Below, piece after piece: positions 18,641 to 27,655 of a DNA stretch of 64,000 nucleotides. The notes under the pieces were generated by a model. That model was not told where the DNA came from, searched no databases, and saw nothing but the letters and a program-made list of their open reading frames with translations. Positions within the stretch are counted from its first letter, which is position 1, and every line of letters starts with the position of its first letter. The stretch comes from Streptomyces sp. NP-1717 (GTDB lineage Bacteria; Actinomycetota; Actinomycetes; Streptomycetales; Streptomycetaceae): assembly GCF_022695985.1 (NCBI RefSeq), contig NZ_JAAPBF010000005.1, forward strand, positions 30,425 to 94,424, in the 5' to 3' direction. Position numbers and translations under genes: made by a program.

Positions 18641-19411
18641 GTGTCGACGCCGTTCTATGTCTCACCCCAGCAGGCCATGGCCGACCGGGCGGAGTACGCC
18701 CGCAAGGGCATCGCCCGCGGTCGCAGCCTGGTTGTGCTGCAGTACGCCGACGGCATCGTCTTCGTCGGTGAGAACCCGTCCCGCGCGCTGCACAAGTTCA
18801 GCGAGATCTACGACCGGATCGGGTTCGCCGCCGCCGGTAAGTACAACGAGTACGAGAATCTGCGCATCGGCGGTGTCCGGTACGCGGATCTGCGTGGATA
18901 CACCTACGACCGTGACGATGTGACGGCGCGTGGGCTGGCGAACGTCTACGCGCAGACGCTGGGCACGATCTTCTCCAGCGCGGGCGAGAAGCCGTACGAG
19001 GTGGAGCTGGTTGTCGCCGAGGTGGGTCCGACGGCCGACGGTGACCAGATCTACCGGCTGCCGCACGACGGGTCGATCGTGGACGAGCACGGTTCGGTGG
19101 CCGTCGGTGGCAACTCGGAGCAGATCAGTACGTTCCTCGACCAGCAGCACCGCGACGGGATGTCGCTGGCCGAGGCGCTGAAGCTGGCGGTTCAGGCTCT
19201 GTCCCGGGACACCAACGGCAGTGAGCGGGAGATTCCCGCGGAGCGGCTGGAGGTCGCGGTCCTGGACCGGACCCGGCCTCAGGAGCGCAAGTTCAAGCGG
19301 GTCGTGGGCCGTCAGCTGGCCCGCCTCCTTGAGGCGGACGGTGCGGCGTCCACGCCGACCGACGCTCCTTCGGACGAGGAGTCGGAGGAGTCGTCCGGCG
19401 ACGCCGAGTAG
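18641..19411 (+). CDS. prcA: 20S proteasome alpha subunit
   Basis: The 256-aa protein forms the outer gate rings that bind the ARC hexamer. The start [23 protein letters not shown] is the classical actinobacterial alpha N-terminus, which forms the gate. The C-terminal tail is Ser/Glu-rich (about 235-256) and probably disordered. GTG 18641 is preceded by AGGAAGGGA. A hairpin follows before the convergent LacI-type regulator. Confidence 0.97.
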   Translation: MSTPFYVSPQQAMADRAEYARKGIARGRSLVVLQYADGIVFVGENPSRALHKFSEIYDRIGFAAAGKYNEYENLRIGGVRYADLRGYTYDRDDVTARGLANVYAQTLGTIFSSAGEKPYEVELVVAEVGPTADGDQIYRLPHDGSIVDEHGSVAVGGNSEQISTFLDQQHRDGMSLAEALKLAVQALSRDTNGSEREIPAERLEVAVLDRTRPQERKFKRVVGRQLARLLEADGAASTPTDAPSDEESEESSGDAE

Positions 19412-19428
19412 AGAGCATCGCGGTTCTT

Positions 19429-19466
19429 CCGGTGCCCCGATCCGCCCGTGCGGTTCGGGGCACCGG
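19429..19466. terminator. Hairpin between prcA and the LacI-family gene
   Basis: A perfect 12-bp stem (19429-19440 with 19455-19466) with a 14-nt loop lies between two convergent genes. No T-tract is present. Confidence 0.7.
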
Positions 19467-19505
19467 TCCGTTCGGCGCTTGTGGCGCGGCGAGGTGCGGT
19501 GCGGC

Positions 19506-20561
19506 TCAGGCGGCGGGCGGGGGCGCGGTCGAGCCGCGGATCACCAGGGACACGGGCAGGACGGTGTTCTCGGGTTCGCGTCCGTCGAGGATGGCCAGCA
19601 GGGCGGACATCCCGTGTTCTCCGACGCGCTCGGCCGGCAGCCGTACGGTGGTCAGTTCCGGCTCCACCGCCGTGGCGAGCGCGAGGTCGTCCATGCCGGT
19701 GACGGAGACGTCGTCCGGGACCCGCAGGCCGAGCTTGCGCACGGCCTTGACGGCGCCCGCCGCGAGGACGTCGCTGTCGCAGATCAGGGCCGTGGGCCGG
19801 GGGCCTGGACCGCTGAGCGCCCGTTCGGCGGCCTCCCGCGCGGCGTGCACCTCCAGGGGCGAGGGCACGGTGCGTACGACCGCGTCGGGCACGCCCTGTA
19901 CGGCCCCGGCCAGCGCGTCGGCCCTGACGGTGAACGTCCAGGAGGTGACGGCCGAGGCGAGGTGGGTGATCCGGCGGTGGCCGAGCCCGAGCAGATGGCC
20001 CGTCACCTGCCGCATGGCGTCGGCGATGTCGAGGTTCACGTGTGCGGCGGCGCCGGATCCGGCGGGGTCGCTGTCGAGCATCACCAGCGGCAGGTCGGTG
20101 CCGCGGATGGCGGCGAGCGCGTCGGTCGCGATGGACGAGGCGATGACGCCGTCCAGCGCGGCGCGTGCGGAGGCGAAGGGGTCCTTGGCGGGCCCGACGC
20201 CCTCGGGTGAGGGGTAGAGGACCACGCCGAAGCTGTGCTCGGCGGCGACCGTCGCGGCGCCGGTGTAGACGCGGGCGAAGAACTCGTGGGTGAGCGCGGG
20301 CACCACCAGCAGCGCGGTCCTGGTCCGGCCGAGCCGCAGGCTGCGGGCGGCGAGGTTGGGCCGGTAGCCGAGTTCGCGCGCGGTGTCCCGGACGAGTCCG
20401 GCCGTGCGTTCGGAGACCCGGCCGGGCCATTTGTCGCCGAGGACGAGGGAGACGGTGGCCTGGGAGACCCCGGCGGCCCGGGCGACGTCCCTGCTGGTCG
20501 GTCGCGCGGGGCGCGCGGCCGTGCCGGGACCGGGCCGGTCCGTGCCGGGCGGCTCTGCCAT
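19506..20561 (-). CDS. LacI-family transcriptional regulator
   Basis: The 351-aa repressor has an N-terminal LacI helix-turn-helix (TSRDVARAAGVSQATVSLVLG, about residues 22-42) with hinge helix LRLGR, then a periplasmic-binding-protein-like effector domain. ATG 20561 has GGAGG about 10 nt upstream. It is divergent from an MFS transporter, and a LacI-type palindrome lies in the 159-bp gap (20666-20683), so it probably controls that transporter and itself. The effector is not evident. The pair interrupts the run of proteasome genes between prcA and pafA. Confidence 0.92.
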   Translation of the reverse strand: MAEPPGTDRPGPGTAARPARPTSRDVARAAGVSQATVSLVLGDKWPGRVSERTAGLVRDTARELGYRPNLAARSLRLGRTRTALLVVPALTHEFFARVYTGAATVAAEHSFGVVLYPSPEGVGPAKDPFASARAALDGVIASSIATDALAAIRGTDLPLVMLDSDPAGSGAAAHVNLDIADAMRQVTGHLLGLGHRRITHLASAVTSWTFTVRADALAGAVQGVPDAVVRTVPSPLEVHAAREAAERALSGPGPRPTALICDSDVLAAGAVKAVRKLGLRVPDDVSVTGMDDLALATAVEPELTTVRLPAERVGEHGMSALLAILDGREPENTVLPVSLVIRGSTAPPPAA

Positions 20562-20665
20562 GCGTGTCGTCCTCCGTGTGACTGCCGCGGACGGGGGCGC
20601 CCGGACCGCGCGACCCGTCAAGTCTGTGGACCCGCGGGCTGCGGACATGGTACGTATGACACCGG

Positions 20666-20683
20666 AAGTTATACGTAAAACTT
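20666..20683. promoter_or_regulatory. LacI-type operator in the divergent promoter region
   Basis: The 18-mer AAGTTATACGTAAAACTT is symmetrical in 8 of 9 base pairs and is centred on TACGTA. A second TACGTA core lies at 20651-20656. The position, 38 bp before the MFS start and about 105 bp before the LacI start, suits repression of both genes. Confidence 0.65.
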
Positions 20684-20720
20684 GGCTGCGCCGGGTGAAC
20701 CGGGGGAGAGAAGGGGAGTC

Positions 20721-21992
20721 ATGGCCGCAGGCTATGTGGACATTCTCAGGGCGCCGCACGCCGCGCGGCTGCTCACCGGCACGCTCGTCGGGCGCCTGCC
20801 CAGCGCCACCGGTCACATCGCGATCGTCCTGTTCACCCGCGAGGCGGGCGGCAGCTACACCCTCGCGGGCGCTCTGGCCGCCGCCTACGGGCTGGCCACG
20901 GCGATCGGCCAGCCGCTGCTCGGCCGCGCCGTCGACATGGTCGGCCAGCCGCGTGTGCAGCTCCCCGCCGCGCTCGTCTCCGCCCTCGGCATGGTCCTCC
21001 TCGCCGTGACGGGGATCGAGCCGCTGGTCCCGGCCTACGCGGCGGTGGTCGTCGCCGGCTTCTTCACCCCGCCCCTCGAAGGCGGCCTGCGGGCCCTGTG
21101 GCCCAGTGTCCTCGGCCGGGAGGACCGGGTGCACCGGGCGTACGCCATGGACGCCGTGGCGCAGGAGGTGATGTTCACGGCGGGCCCGCTGCTCGTCACC
21201 CTCCTCGTCTCCCTCTGGTCGCCCGCCGCCGCCCTCCTGGTCATCAACGCCATCGGTGTCCTCGGCGCGCTCACCGTCGTGCTCTCCAAGCCCTCGCGCG
21301 CCTGGCGGTCCGCCCCTCGCGAGGCGCACTGGCTCGGCGCGCTGCGCTCGCCCGGGCTCCTCGCGCTCCTCGCCGCTTTCCTCTTCATCGGTCTGGCGCT
21401 CGGCTCCATCACCGTCGCGGGGGTGGCGTACGCGGACGACCAGGGCCGCGAGTCCGTGTACGGCTGGCTGATGGCCGCCCTCGGCCTCGGCGCGCTGCTC
21501 GGCGGTCTCGTCTACGGGGCCAGGCAGTGGACCGGCACCCCCGAGCGCAGGCTGCTGTGGATCACCGCGCTGCTCGCGGCCGGTTATCTGCCCCTGATGC
21601 TCACCCCGGGCGTGGTGGCCATGACGGCGCTCGCCGCGCTCTCCGGTGTCTTCCTGGCGCCCGCGCTGGCCTGCGCGTTCATCGTCGTCGACCGGCACGC
21701 CCCGCGCGGCACGGTCACGGAGGCGTTCTCCTGGCTCGTGACCACCTTCGGGGTCGGCGCCGCGTTCGGTACGGGAGTGGCCGGTCCGGCGGTCGAGTAC
21801 GCCGGGACGCCGGCGGGCTTCGCCGTCGCGGGGGCGGGCGGTGTGGCGGCGCTGCTGGTTCTGCTGGTGACCCGGAGCGTCCTCGCGGCTCCCCTCACCG
21901 GCGCCGGGAGCGACGCGACCGCGGAAGCCGGATACGAAAATGATCGCAACGGTGCGGCCCAACACGGTTTCAGCTCAGGCCATCAGGCGTAA
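20721..21992 (+). CDS. MFS transporter
   Basis: The 423-aa integral membrane protein has about 12 hydrophobic segments with a charged central loop (around residue 195-210, KPSRAWRSAPREA). The N-terminal part GRLPSATGHIAIVLF and the small-residue-rich helices fit the YbfB/YdhP-like, sugar-efflux-related MFS group. ATG 20721 with AAGGGGAG 2-9 nt upstream was chosen over an in-frame earlier codon. It is probably repressed by the divergent LacI regulator. The substrate is unknown. Its stop codon lies 9 bp before the pafA start. Confidence 0.87.
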   Translation: MAAGYVDILRAPHAARLLTGTLVGRLPSATGHIAIVLFTREAGGSYTLAGALAAAYGLATAIGQPLLGRAVDMVGQPRVQLPAALVSALGMVLLAVTGIEPLVPAYAAVVVAGFFTPPLEGGLRALWPSVLGREDRVHRAYAMDAVAQEVMFTAGPLLVTLLVSLWSPAAALLVINAIGVLGALTVVLSKPSRAWRSAPREAHWLGALRSPGLLALLAAFLFIGLALGSITVAGVAYADDQGRESVYGWLMAALGLGALLGGLVYGARQWTGTPERRLLWITALLAAGYLPLMLTPGVVAMTALAALSGVFLAPALACAFIVVDRHAPRGTVTEAFSWLVTTFGVGAAFGTGVAGPAVEYAGTPAGFAVAGAGGVAALLVLLVTRSVLAAPLTGAGSDATAEAGYENDRNGAAQHGFSSGHQA

Positions 21993-21995
21993 TGT
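21968..21995 (+). promoter_or_regulatory. Candidate promoter for leaderless pafA mRNA
   Basis: TAATGT (21990-21995) resembles a -10 element and ends 6 bp before the pafA ATG, so transcription could begin at the start codon itself. No Shine-Dalgarno sequence precedes that ATG. A weak -35-like TTTCAG lies at 21968-21973 with a 16-bp spacer, inside the end of the MFS gene. Confidence 0.4.
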
Positions 21996-22001
21996 TCAGA
22001 C

Positions 22002-23363
22002 ATGGACCGCCGCATTTTCGGGCTGGAGAACGAGTACGGCGTCACGTGCACCTTCAGGGGACAGCGCCGGCTGTCACCTGACGAAGTGGCGCGCTACCTC
22101 TTCCGCCGTGTTGTGTCATGGGGCCGCAGCAGCAACGTCTTCCTGCGGAACGGCGCCCGCCTGTACCTCGACGTGGGATCGCATCCGGAATACGCGACAC
22201 CCGAATGCGACAACGTGACCGAACTGGTCACCCACGACAAGGCGGGCGAGCGCATTCTGGAAGGCCTGCTCGTCGACGCCGAACGCCGCCTGCACGAGGA
22301 GGGAATCGCGGGCGACGTCTATCTGTTCAAGAACAACACCGATTCGGCTGGAAACTCCTACGGCTGCCACGAGAATTACCTCGTCGCCCGCCACGGGGAA
22401 TTCTCCCGGCTCGCGGACATCCTCATCCCGTTCCTCGTCACCCGGCAGCTTCTCTGCGGCGCGGGCAAGGTGCTGCAGACCCCGCGTGGCGCGGTCTACT
22501 GCGTCAGTCAGCGCGCCGAGCACATCTGGGAGGGCGTCAGCTCCGCCACCACCCGTTCCCGTCCGATCATCAACACCCGTGACGAACCGCACGCCGACGC
22601 GGAGCGCTACCGCCGGCTGCACGTCATCGTCGGCGACTCGAACATGTCCGAGACGACCATGCTCCTCAAGGTCGGTGCCACGGATCTCGTGCTGCGCATG
22701 ATCGAGGCGGGCACGGTCATGCGTGACCTCACCCTGGAGAACCCGATCCGGGCGATCCGCGAGGTCAGCCACGACATCACCGGCCAGCGCAAGGTGCGCC
22801 TGGCCAGCGGGCGTGAGGCGTCCGCGATCGAGGTCCAGCGGGAGTACTACGAGAAGGCGGTGGACTTCGTCGACCGCCGGGGCATCCGTACCGGCACCGT
22901 GGAGCAGGTGCTGGAGCTCTGGGGCCGTACGCTCGACGCGATCGAGGCCGAGGACCTGGACCGGATCGACACCGAGATCGACTGGGTCATGAAGTACAAG
23001 CTCATCGAGCGCTACCGGGCCAAGCACAACATGACCATGTCCCACCCGCGGGTCGCGCAGATAGACCTCGCCTACCACGACATCCACCGCCGCCGGGGGC
23101 TCTACTACCTGCTGGAGAAGCGCGGCCAGGCGGCCCGGATCTGCAACGACATGAAGATCTTCGAGGGCAAGTCGGTGCCTCCGCAGACCACCCGGGCGCG
23201 GCTGCGCGGGGACTTCATCCGGCGGGCCCAGGAGCAGCGGCGGGACTTCACCGTCGACTGGGTCCATCTCAAGCTCAATGACCAGGCGCAGCGCACCGTG
23301 CTGTGCAAGGACCCGTTCCGCTCGGTGGACGACCGGGTGGAGAAACTGATCGCCGGTATGTGA
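22002..23363 (+). CDS. pafA: Pup-protein ligase PafA
   Basis: This 453-aa ligase uses ATP to join the C-terminal Glu of Pup to lysines on target proteins. It shares the carboxylate-amine fold with Dop but lacks the extra Dop loop. Catalytic features are E9 in GLENEYGV and D57 in [16 protein letters not shown], the same numbers as in M. tuberculosis PafA. The ATG at 22002 starts directly at the conserved [13 protein letters not shown] and has no ribosome-binding site, which suggests leaderless expression. It lies about 2.6 kb from prcA, separated by the LacI/MFS pair. Confidence 0.97.
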   Translation: MDRRIFGLENEYGVTCTFRGQRRLSPDEVARYLFRRVVSWGRSSNVFLRNGARLYLDVGSHPEYATPECDNVTELVTHDKAGERILEGLLVDAERRLHEEGIAGDVYLFKNNTDSAGNSYGCHENYLVARHGEFSRLADILIPFLVTRQLLCGAGKVLQTPRGAVYCVSQRAEHIWEGVSSATTRSRPIINTRDEPHADAERYRRLHVIVGDSNMSETTMLLKVGATDLVLRMIEAGTVMRDLTLENPIRAIREVSHDITGQRKVRLASGREASAIEVQREYYEKAVDFVDRRGIRTGTVEQVLELWGRTLDAIEAEDLDRIDTEIDWVMKYKLIERYRAKHNMTMSHPRVAQIDLAYHDIHRRRGLYYLLEKRGQAARICNDMKIFEGKSVPPQTTRARLRGDFIRRAQEQRRDFTVDWVHLKLNDQAQRTVLCKDPFRSVDDRVEKLIAGM

Positions 23364-23400
23364 CCTCCGGCGGTCGACACTGAAGTCCGGAACACGACTC

Positions 23401-23429
23401 GGGCCCCGTACGTTCCTCGTGCGGGGCCC
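23401..23429 (+). terminator. Hairpin after pafA
   Basis: GGGCCCCGTACG (23401-23412) pairs with CGTGCGGGGCCC (23418-23429) with one wobble pair and a 5-nt loop, followed by TTGG. It separates pafA from the FKBP genes. Confidence 0.75.
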
Positions 23430-23486
23430 TTGGCACGCCCTAGAGTGTCGAGGAACTTAACCTTCCGTCTGAGATCTGAGGAATTC

Positions 23487-24422
23487 GTGCGCCGACTTGC
23501 CGGCCTCGTCGTCATCCCCCTACTGCTGCTGTCCACGGCGGCATGCGGTGACGACGGAGGCTCCGACTCAACCTCGTCCAAGAACGGGCTTCCCGAGATC
23601 ACAGCGGGCGCCAAGTTCGGTGAGAAGCCGACCCTGGGGAAGGGGGAGGGGACGCCGCCGAAGGAGCTTCAGACCGATGTCATCAGTGAGGGTGACGGCG
23701 CGAAACTGAAGAAGGGTGACGCGATCCAGGTCAACTACCTGGGGCAGTCGTGGGACTCGGCGAAGCCGTTCGACAACAGCTTCGACCGTAAGGCGCCCTT
23801 CGATCTGACGCTGGGCGCCGGCATGGTCATCCAGGGCTGGGACAAGGGCCTGGAGGGCCAGAAGGTCGGCAGCCGTGTCGCGCTCGGCATCCCGCCGGAG
23901 CTGGGTTACGGGGCTCAGGGCCAGGGCGACATCAAGCCCAACGCCACGCTGGTCTTCGTCGTCGACATCCTGAAGGCGACGCAGGTCCCGACCACGGCCA
24001 AGGGCAGCGAGGTCGCGCAGGACAACATCGATCTGCCGAAGGTCGGGGTCAACGCGGACGGCAAGGCGCCCAAGGTCACGGTCCCGAAGACGGATCCGCC
24101 GAAGAAGCTCGTCTCCAACTACGTGCTGGAGAGCAAGGGCGAGGTCGTCAAGGAGACCGACTCGGTCGTGCTGAACTACGAGGCGCTGCTGTGGAAGGAC
24201 GCCAAGACGTTCGACAGCACGTACAAGAACGGCAAGACCGTGACGTTCCCGCTGCCGCAGCTCACCCTCAAGGGGCTGAAGGACGGCGTCGTCGGCAAGA
24301 AGGTCGGCAGCCGTGTGCTGGTCGTGATCCCGCCGGCCGACGCGTTCGGTGACAAGGAGCAGCAGGGCATCCCCAAGAACTCCACTCTGGTGTTCGCCGT
24401 GGACATCCTCGCGAAGGTGTAA
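23487..24422 (+). CDS. FKBP-type peptidyl-prolyl isomerase lipoprotein, two-domain
   Basis: The 311-aa product has a lipoprotein signal peptide with lipobox S-T-A-A-C (Cys20), so it is anchored outside the membrane. Two FKBP-like domains follow. The first (about 60-170) has the canonical core VIQGWDKGLEGQKVGSRV and PPELGYG. The second (about 205-311) is more divergent (LKGLKDGVVGKKVGSRVLVVIPP) and has lost the aromatic Trp of the active site, so it may be structural. It would help fold exported proteins. GTG 23487 has GAGGA 5 nt upstream. A second, single-domain FKBP gene follows after 43 bp. Confidence 0.93.
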   Translation: MRRLAGLVVIPLLLLSTAACGDDGGSDSTSSKNGLPEITAGAKFGEKPTLGKGEGTPPKELQTDVISEGDGAKLKKGDAIQVNYLGQSWDSAKPFDNSFDRKAPFDLTLGAGMVIQGWDKGLEGQKVGSRVALGIPPELGYGAQGQGDIKPNATLVFVVDILKATQVPTTAKGSEVAQDNIDLPKVGVNADGKAPKVTVPKTDPPKKLVSNYVLESKGEVVKETDSVVLNYEALLWKDAKTFDSTYKNGKTVTFPLPQLTLKGLKDGVVGKKVGSRVLVVIPPADAFGDKEQQGIPKNSTLVFAVDILAKV

Positions 24423-24465
24423 GACTGTCCCGGTTGCCCCGTTCATCATTTAGAGGAGCAGTTCA

Positions 24466-24840
24466 GTGAGCATCGAGAAGCCCGAGATCGACTTCCCGGG
24501 TGGCGAGCCGCCGGCCGACCTGGAGATCAAGGACATCTGGGAGGGCGAGGGTGCCGTCGCCAAGCCGGGCGACACCGTCTCCGTGCACTACGTGGGTGTG
24601 GCCTTCTCCACCGGTGAGGAGTTCGACGCCTCCTGGAACCGCGGTACGCCGTTGCAGTTCCAGCTCGGTCAGGGGCAGGTCATCTCCGGCTGGGACCAGG
24701 GTGTCCAGGGCATGAAGGTCGGCGGCCGCCGTCAGCTGACGATTCCCTCGCACCTCGCCTACGGCGAGCGTGGCGCGGGCGGCGGGGCGATCGCCCCGGG
24801 CGAGACGCTGATCTTCGTCTGCGATCTGGTCGCTGTCTGA
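24466..24840 (+). CDS. FKBP-type peptidyl-prolyl cis-trans isomerase, cytosolic
   Basis: The 124-aa single-domain FKBP has all hallmark segments: VSVHYVGV, the active-site VISGWDQGVQGMKVGGRRQLTIP, HLAYGERGAGG and LIFVCDLV. It has no signal peptide, unlike its upstream neighbour. GTG 24466 with GAGGAG 7 nt upstream is the start. It is likely in one operon with the lipoprotein FKBP and is closed by the terminator at 24867. Confidence 0.95.
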   Translation: MSIEKPEIDFPGGEPPADLEIKDIWEGEGAVAKPGDTVSVHYVGVAFSTGEEFDASWNRGTPLQFQLGQGQVISGWDQGVQGMKVGGRRQLTIPSHLAYGERGAGGGAIAPGETLIFVCDLVAV

Positions 24841-24866
24841 CCTGGGTCCGGTCACTTACGGACACA

Positions 24867-24905
24867 CCGAGGGCCCATGCTGTCCGGCGTGGGCCCTCGG
24901 CTTTT
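24867..24905 (+). terminator. Intrinsic terminator after the FKBP pair
   Basis: A perfect 11-bp stem (CCGAGGGCCCA 24867-24877 with TGGGCCCTCGG 24890-24900) and a 12-nt loop are followed by CTTTT. Confidence 0.88.
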
Positions 24906-24974
24906 ACCGCGGGACCCCCGGACGGTACGGTCGACGCGCGGATGCGGCACTATCAGATGAGGTGTAGGGCGTCG

Positions 24975-25931
24975 ATGGCCATTGCCAAGGCCGAGCGGTT
25001 GATGAATCTCGCGCTGTGCCTGCTCGGTACCCGGCGCCCGCTCAGCAAGCGCGAGTTGCGCGAGTCCATCGAGGCGTATCTGGAAGCCGGCTCCGACGAC
25101 AGCTTCAACCGGATGTTCGAGCGGGACAAGGACGATCTGCGCGAACTCGGTCTGGTCATCGAGACGGTGGAGAACCTGGACGGCGAGACCGGTTATCTGG
25201 CCCGCCGGGACAGCAACCGGCTGCCGGCCATCACGCTGGACGCCGAGGAGGCCGCGGCTCTCGGACTCGCCGCGAAGGTCTGGCAGCAGGCGCGTCTCGC
25301 GGGCGCCGCCAGTGGCGCGCTGCAGAAGCTGCGGGCCGCGGGGATGCCCGAGGCGGAGGATTCGTACGAGGCGCACCACAGCGCCCTGGAGCCGCGCATC
25401 CCCGTCCACGAGGCGGCGTTCGAGCCGCTGATGCTCGCCTGCCGTGACCGCAGGCCGGTTCTCTTCGACTACCGCAAGGCCAACGCCGCCAAGCCGGAGC
25501 AGCGCCAGGTGGAGCCGTGGACGCTGGAGTGCTGGCGCGGGCACTGGTATCTGGCCGGCTGGGACCGGGAGCGCCGGGCGGAGCGCGTCTTCCGCCTCTC
25601 GCGGATCACCGGAAAGGTCCGTTCCAGGGCCGGTGGCTTCACCGCTCCCGTGCCCGACGTGGTCACGGTGCGCGAGACGGTCGAGACCTGGGCGGGGGAG
25701 ACGGCGACGCGTTCGGCGCTGATCCGGCTGCGTTCGGACTGCGGTTACCCACTGCGTGCCCGGGCGGTGTCGTCGCGGGAACTGGGCGACGGCTGGGACG
25801 AGTTGGAGATCCCGTACGGTCATGGTCTGGACGCCTGGCTGGTGGAGTTCGGTCCCGACGTGGTCGTCCTGGAGCCCGCGGATCTGCGGGCCGACGTCGT
25901 GGACCGGCTGCGCGCCGTGGCCAAGGCCTGA
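24975..25931 (+). CDS. pafB: WYL-domain transcriptional activator PafB
   Basis: The 318-aa protein has an N-terminal winged helix (about 1-70, MNLALCLLGTRRPLSKRELRESI) and a WYL domain (about 135-215; its eponymous motif is here seen as GHWYLAGWDRERRAERVFRLSRI) followed by the WCX C-terminal domain. In mycobacteria PafB and PafC form the activator of the LexA-independent DNA damage response, and the pair is genetically linked to pafA. ATG 24975 gives the conserved start MAIAKAERL; the upstream ribosome site is weak. It is followed after 18 bp by pafC. Confidence 0.95.
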   Translation: MAIAKAERLMNLALCLLGTRRPLSKRELRESIEAYLEAGSDDSFNRMFERDKDDLRELGLVIETVENLDGETGYLARRDSNRLPAITLDAEEAAALGLAAKVWQQARLAGAASGALQKLRAAGMPEAEDSYEAHHSALEPRIPVHEAAFEPLMLACRDRRPVLFDYRKANAAKPEQRQVEPWTLECWRGHWYLAGWDRERRAERVFRLSRITGKVRSRAGGFTAPVPDVVTVRETVETWAGETATRSALIRLRSDCGYPLRARAVSSRELGDGWDELEIPYGHGLDAWLVEFGPDVVVLEPADLRADVVDRLRAVAKA

Positions 25932-25949
25932 GGGGAACGCGTACACACC

Positions 25950-26915
25950 ATGGCAGCCAACGCCATCGACCAGACCCGCCGGATGCTCTCGCTGGTGACC
26001 TATCTGCGGGAGCGTCCCGGCGCGCACGTCCAGGACGTCGCCCGTGCCTTCGGGATCACCGAGGACGAGCTGATCTCCGATCTCGACGTCCTGCCCATGT
26101 GCGGGACGAGTTTCCGTGGCGGGGACCTCCTCGACATCGACACCGACGGGGACCGTATCTGGTGGCACAACCCGGACGACGTGGCCGAGCCGCTGCGGCT
26201 GGCCGCGGACGAGGCCACCGCGCTGCTGGTGGCCGCCCGCGCGGTCGCGACCCTGCCGGGGCTGCGGGAGAGCGACCGGCAGGCGCTGCTGCGTGCGACG
26301 GCGAAGCTGGAGGCCGCCGCCGGGGAGGTGGCGGGGGCCAGCTCCCGGCTCTCGGTGACGTTCGAGTCGGAGGGCGGTGTCTTCGCGGATGTCGACCGGG
26401 CCATCTCGGAGCGGCGCAGGCTGTGGCTGCGTTACTACTCGCCGGCGCGGGACGAGCTGACCGAGCGCGAGGTCGATCCGATCAGGCTGTTCGCGGTGGG
26501 CCACACGTACATGGAGGCGTGGTGCCGGCTCTCCGAGGCGCGGCGGACGTTCCGGCTCGACAGGGTGGCCGAGATCAGGCTGCTGGACGCGCCGGCCGCG
26601 CCGCCGGAGCTGGAGCTGCGTGATCTGTCGGAGGGGCTGGTGCAGCCGTCCGCCGACGATCCGGAGGTGGTGGTCGAGGTCGGGCCCGGCGGGCGCTGGG
26701 TCGCCGAGTACTACCCGCACGACAGCGCGGAGGAGCTTCCCGACGGGGGGCTGCGGATCACCCTGCGTACGCCGGCGCCGGCCTCGCTGCGGCGGCTCGC
26801 GCTGCGGCTGGGCCGGGACGGCCGGATCACCTCTCCGCCGGAACTGGCGGAGAGCGCCCGCCGGGCGGCGGGCGAGGCGCTGGCGGCGTACGAGAGCGGT
26901 GACGTGAGCCCATGA
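25950..26915 (+). CDS. pafC: WYL-domain transcriptional activator PafC
   Basis: This 321-aa paralogue of PafB has a winged helix (TRRMLSLVTYLRERPGAHVQDVARAFGIT) and a WYL domain (about 150-215, with RRRLWLRYYSPARDE and AWCRLSEARRTFRLDRV), then a C-terminal WCX region. It would pair with PafB as a heterodimer that activates DNA-repair promoters upon damage. GAGGGGAA lies 12 nt before ATG 25950. The last four bases, ATGA, are shared with the start of the next small gene, so translation is coupled. Confidence 0.95.
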   Translation: MAANAIDQTRRMLSLVTYLRERPGAHVQDVARAFGITEDELISDLDVLPMCGTSFRGGDLLDIDTDGDRIWWHNPDDVAEPLRLAADEATALLVAARAVATLPGLRESDRQALLRATAKLEAAAGEVAGASSRLSVTFESEGGVFADVDRAISERRRLWLRYYSPARDELTEREVDPIRLFAVGHTYMEAWCRLSEARRTFRLDRVAEIRLLDAPAAPPELELRDLSEGLVQPSADDPEVVVEVGPGGRWVAEYYPHDSAEELPDGGLRITLRTPAPASLRRLALRLGRDGRITSPPELAESARRAAGEALAAYESGDVSP

Positions 26916-27196
26916 CACGAGGGGAATTGGGGGATTTGTCCGTGATGACTGGTTTCTCTGCTTCGGTGGCCATGGTGCCGGTCCTCTTCCAGGCCGCCTG
27001 TCCCGAGTGCCGTGCCCGGTTCGAGCTCTCGGCCGGCGCGCTGCGGCTCGCGATCGGCGCCAGCCGCCGTACGACCTTCTACTCGTTCACCTGCCCCGAG
27101 TGCGAGACGGCGGTGCGCAAACCCGCCGGCGAGCGCATCGTGGAACTGCTCACCGGGGGCGGCGTACGGACGCTGCGCCTGCATTCCACGACCTAG
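26912..27196 (+). CDS. Small zinc-ribbon-like protein, translationally coupled to pafC
   Basis: I do not recognise a named family. The 94-aa product contains two C-P-E-C knuckles (C30/C33 and C61/C64), the arrangement of a four-Cys zinc ribbon. Between and around them are basic residues (GASRRTTFYSF). The start overlaps the pafC stop as ATGA; an alternative ATG at 26945 would remove the first 11 residues and would keep both knuckles. A structural or nucleic-acid-binding role linked to PafBC is possible but unproven. Confidence 0.75.
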   Translation: MTRGELGDLSVMTGFSASVAMVPVLFQAACPECRARFELSAGALRLAIGASRRTTFYSFTCPECETAVRKPAGERIVELLTGGGVRTLRLHSTT

Positions 27197-27250
27197 CGGT
27201 ATCGACCCGGCCTGATCCCCCGGACAGGCCCCTCGGAAAAGGCTCCTCGC

Positions 27251-27448
27251 ATGTTCTGGCCCATGCTCGCCGTCGCCCTCGGGTTCTGCGGGATCGCCGT
27301 ACTCGGCGTTCTCGCGATACGGGTCTTCGTCGAGGCCCGGCGACTCGGTCACCAGGTCGCCTCCACCACACGGCGGATCAACCGGGCGGCGGAGGAACTG
27401 GAAGTGGCCGCCACGCATCTCGCGAAGACCGGAGACGCCATCCGATAA
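27251..27448 (+). CDS. Small single-pass membrane protein
   Basis: The 65-aa product has one N-terminal transmembrane helix (about residues 2-25, MLAVALGFCGIAVLGVLAIRVF) and a cytoplasmic, charged, helix-prone tail (RRINRAAEELEVAATHLAK) that could form a short coiled coil. A GGAAAAGG sequence lies 8 nt upstream of ATG 27251. It sits between the PafBC operon and tatA on the same strand. The topology resembles TatA-like or phage-shock small proteins, but there is no TatA motif. No function can be assigned. Confidence 0.7.
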   Translation: MFWPMLAVALGFCGIAVLGVLAIRVFVEARRLGHQVASTTRRINRAAEELEVAATHLAKTGDAIR

Positions 27449-27655
27449 ATGAATGCACCCTCCCTCCATCGTCAGTTCGGGCGGTAGGCTGACGAAGCGG
27501 TCCCGGACTGGAGGCGGGGGCCGCCGTAGGGAGTACGCACAGGCATTGCCCTGCGTTTACCCCTGCGGGTTACGATCGCTGCCAGCACGGTGCCCGGACA
27601 GATGTCCGGATGTCGTCGCAGACCCCCTGTCGCCTCGGTGAAGAAGGTAATCGCT

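Noticed and set aside
19506..21965. An 819-aa minus-strand frame covering the MFS gene and the LacI gene
   Set aside because: Only the last 351 residues (from ATG 20561) are a LacI protein; the rest is antisense to the MFS gene and has shadow composition.
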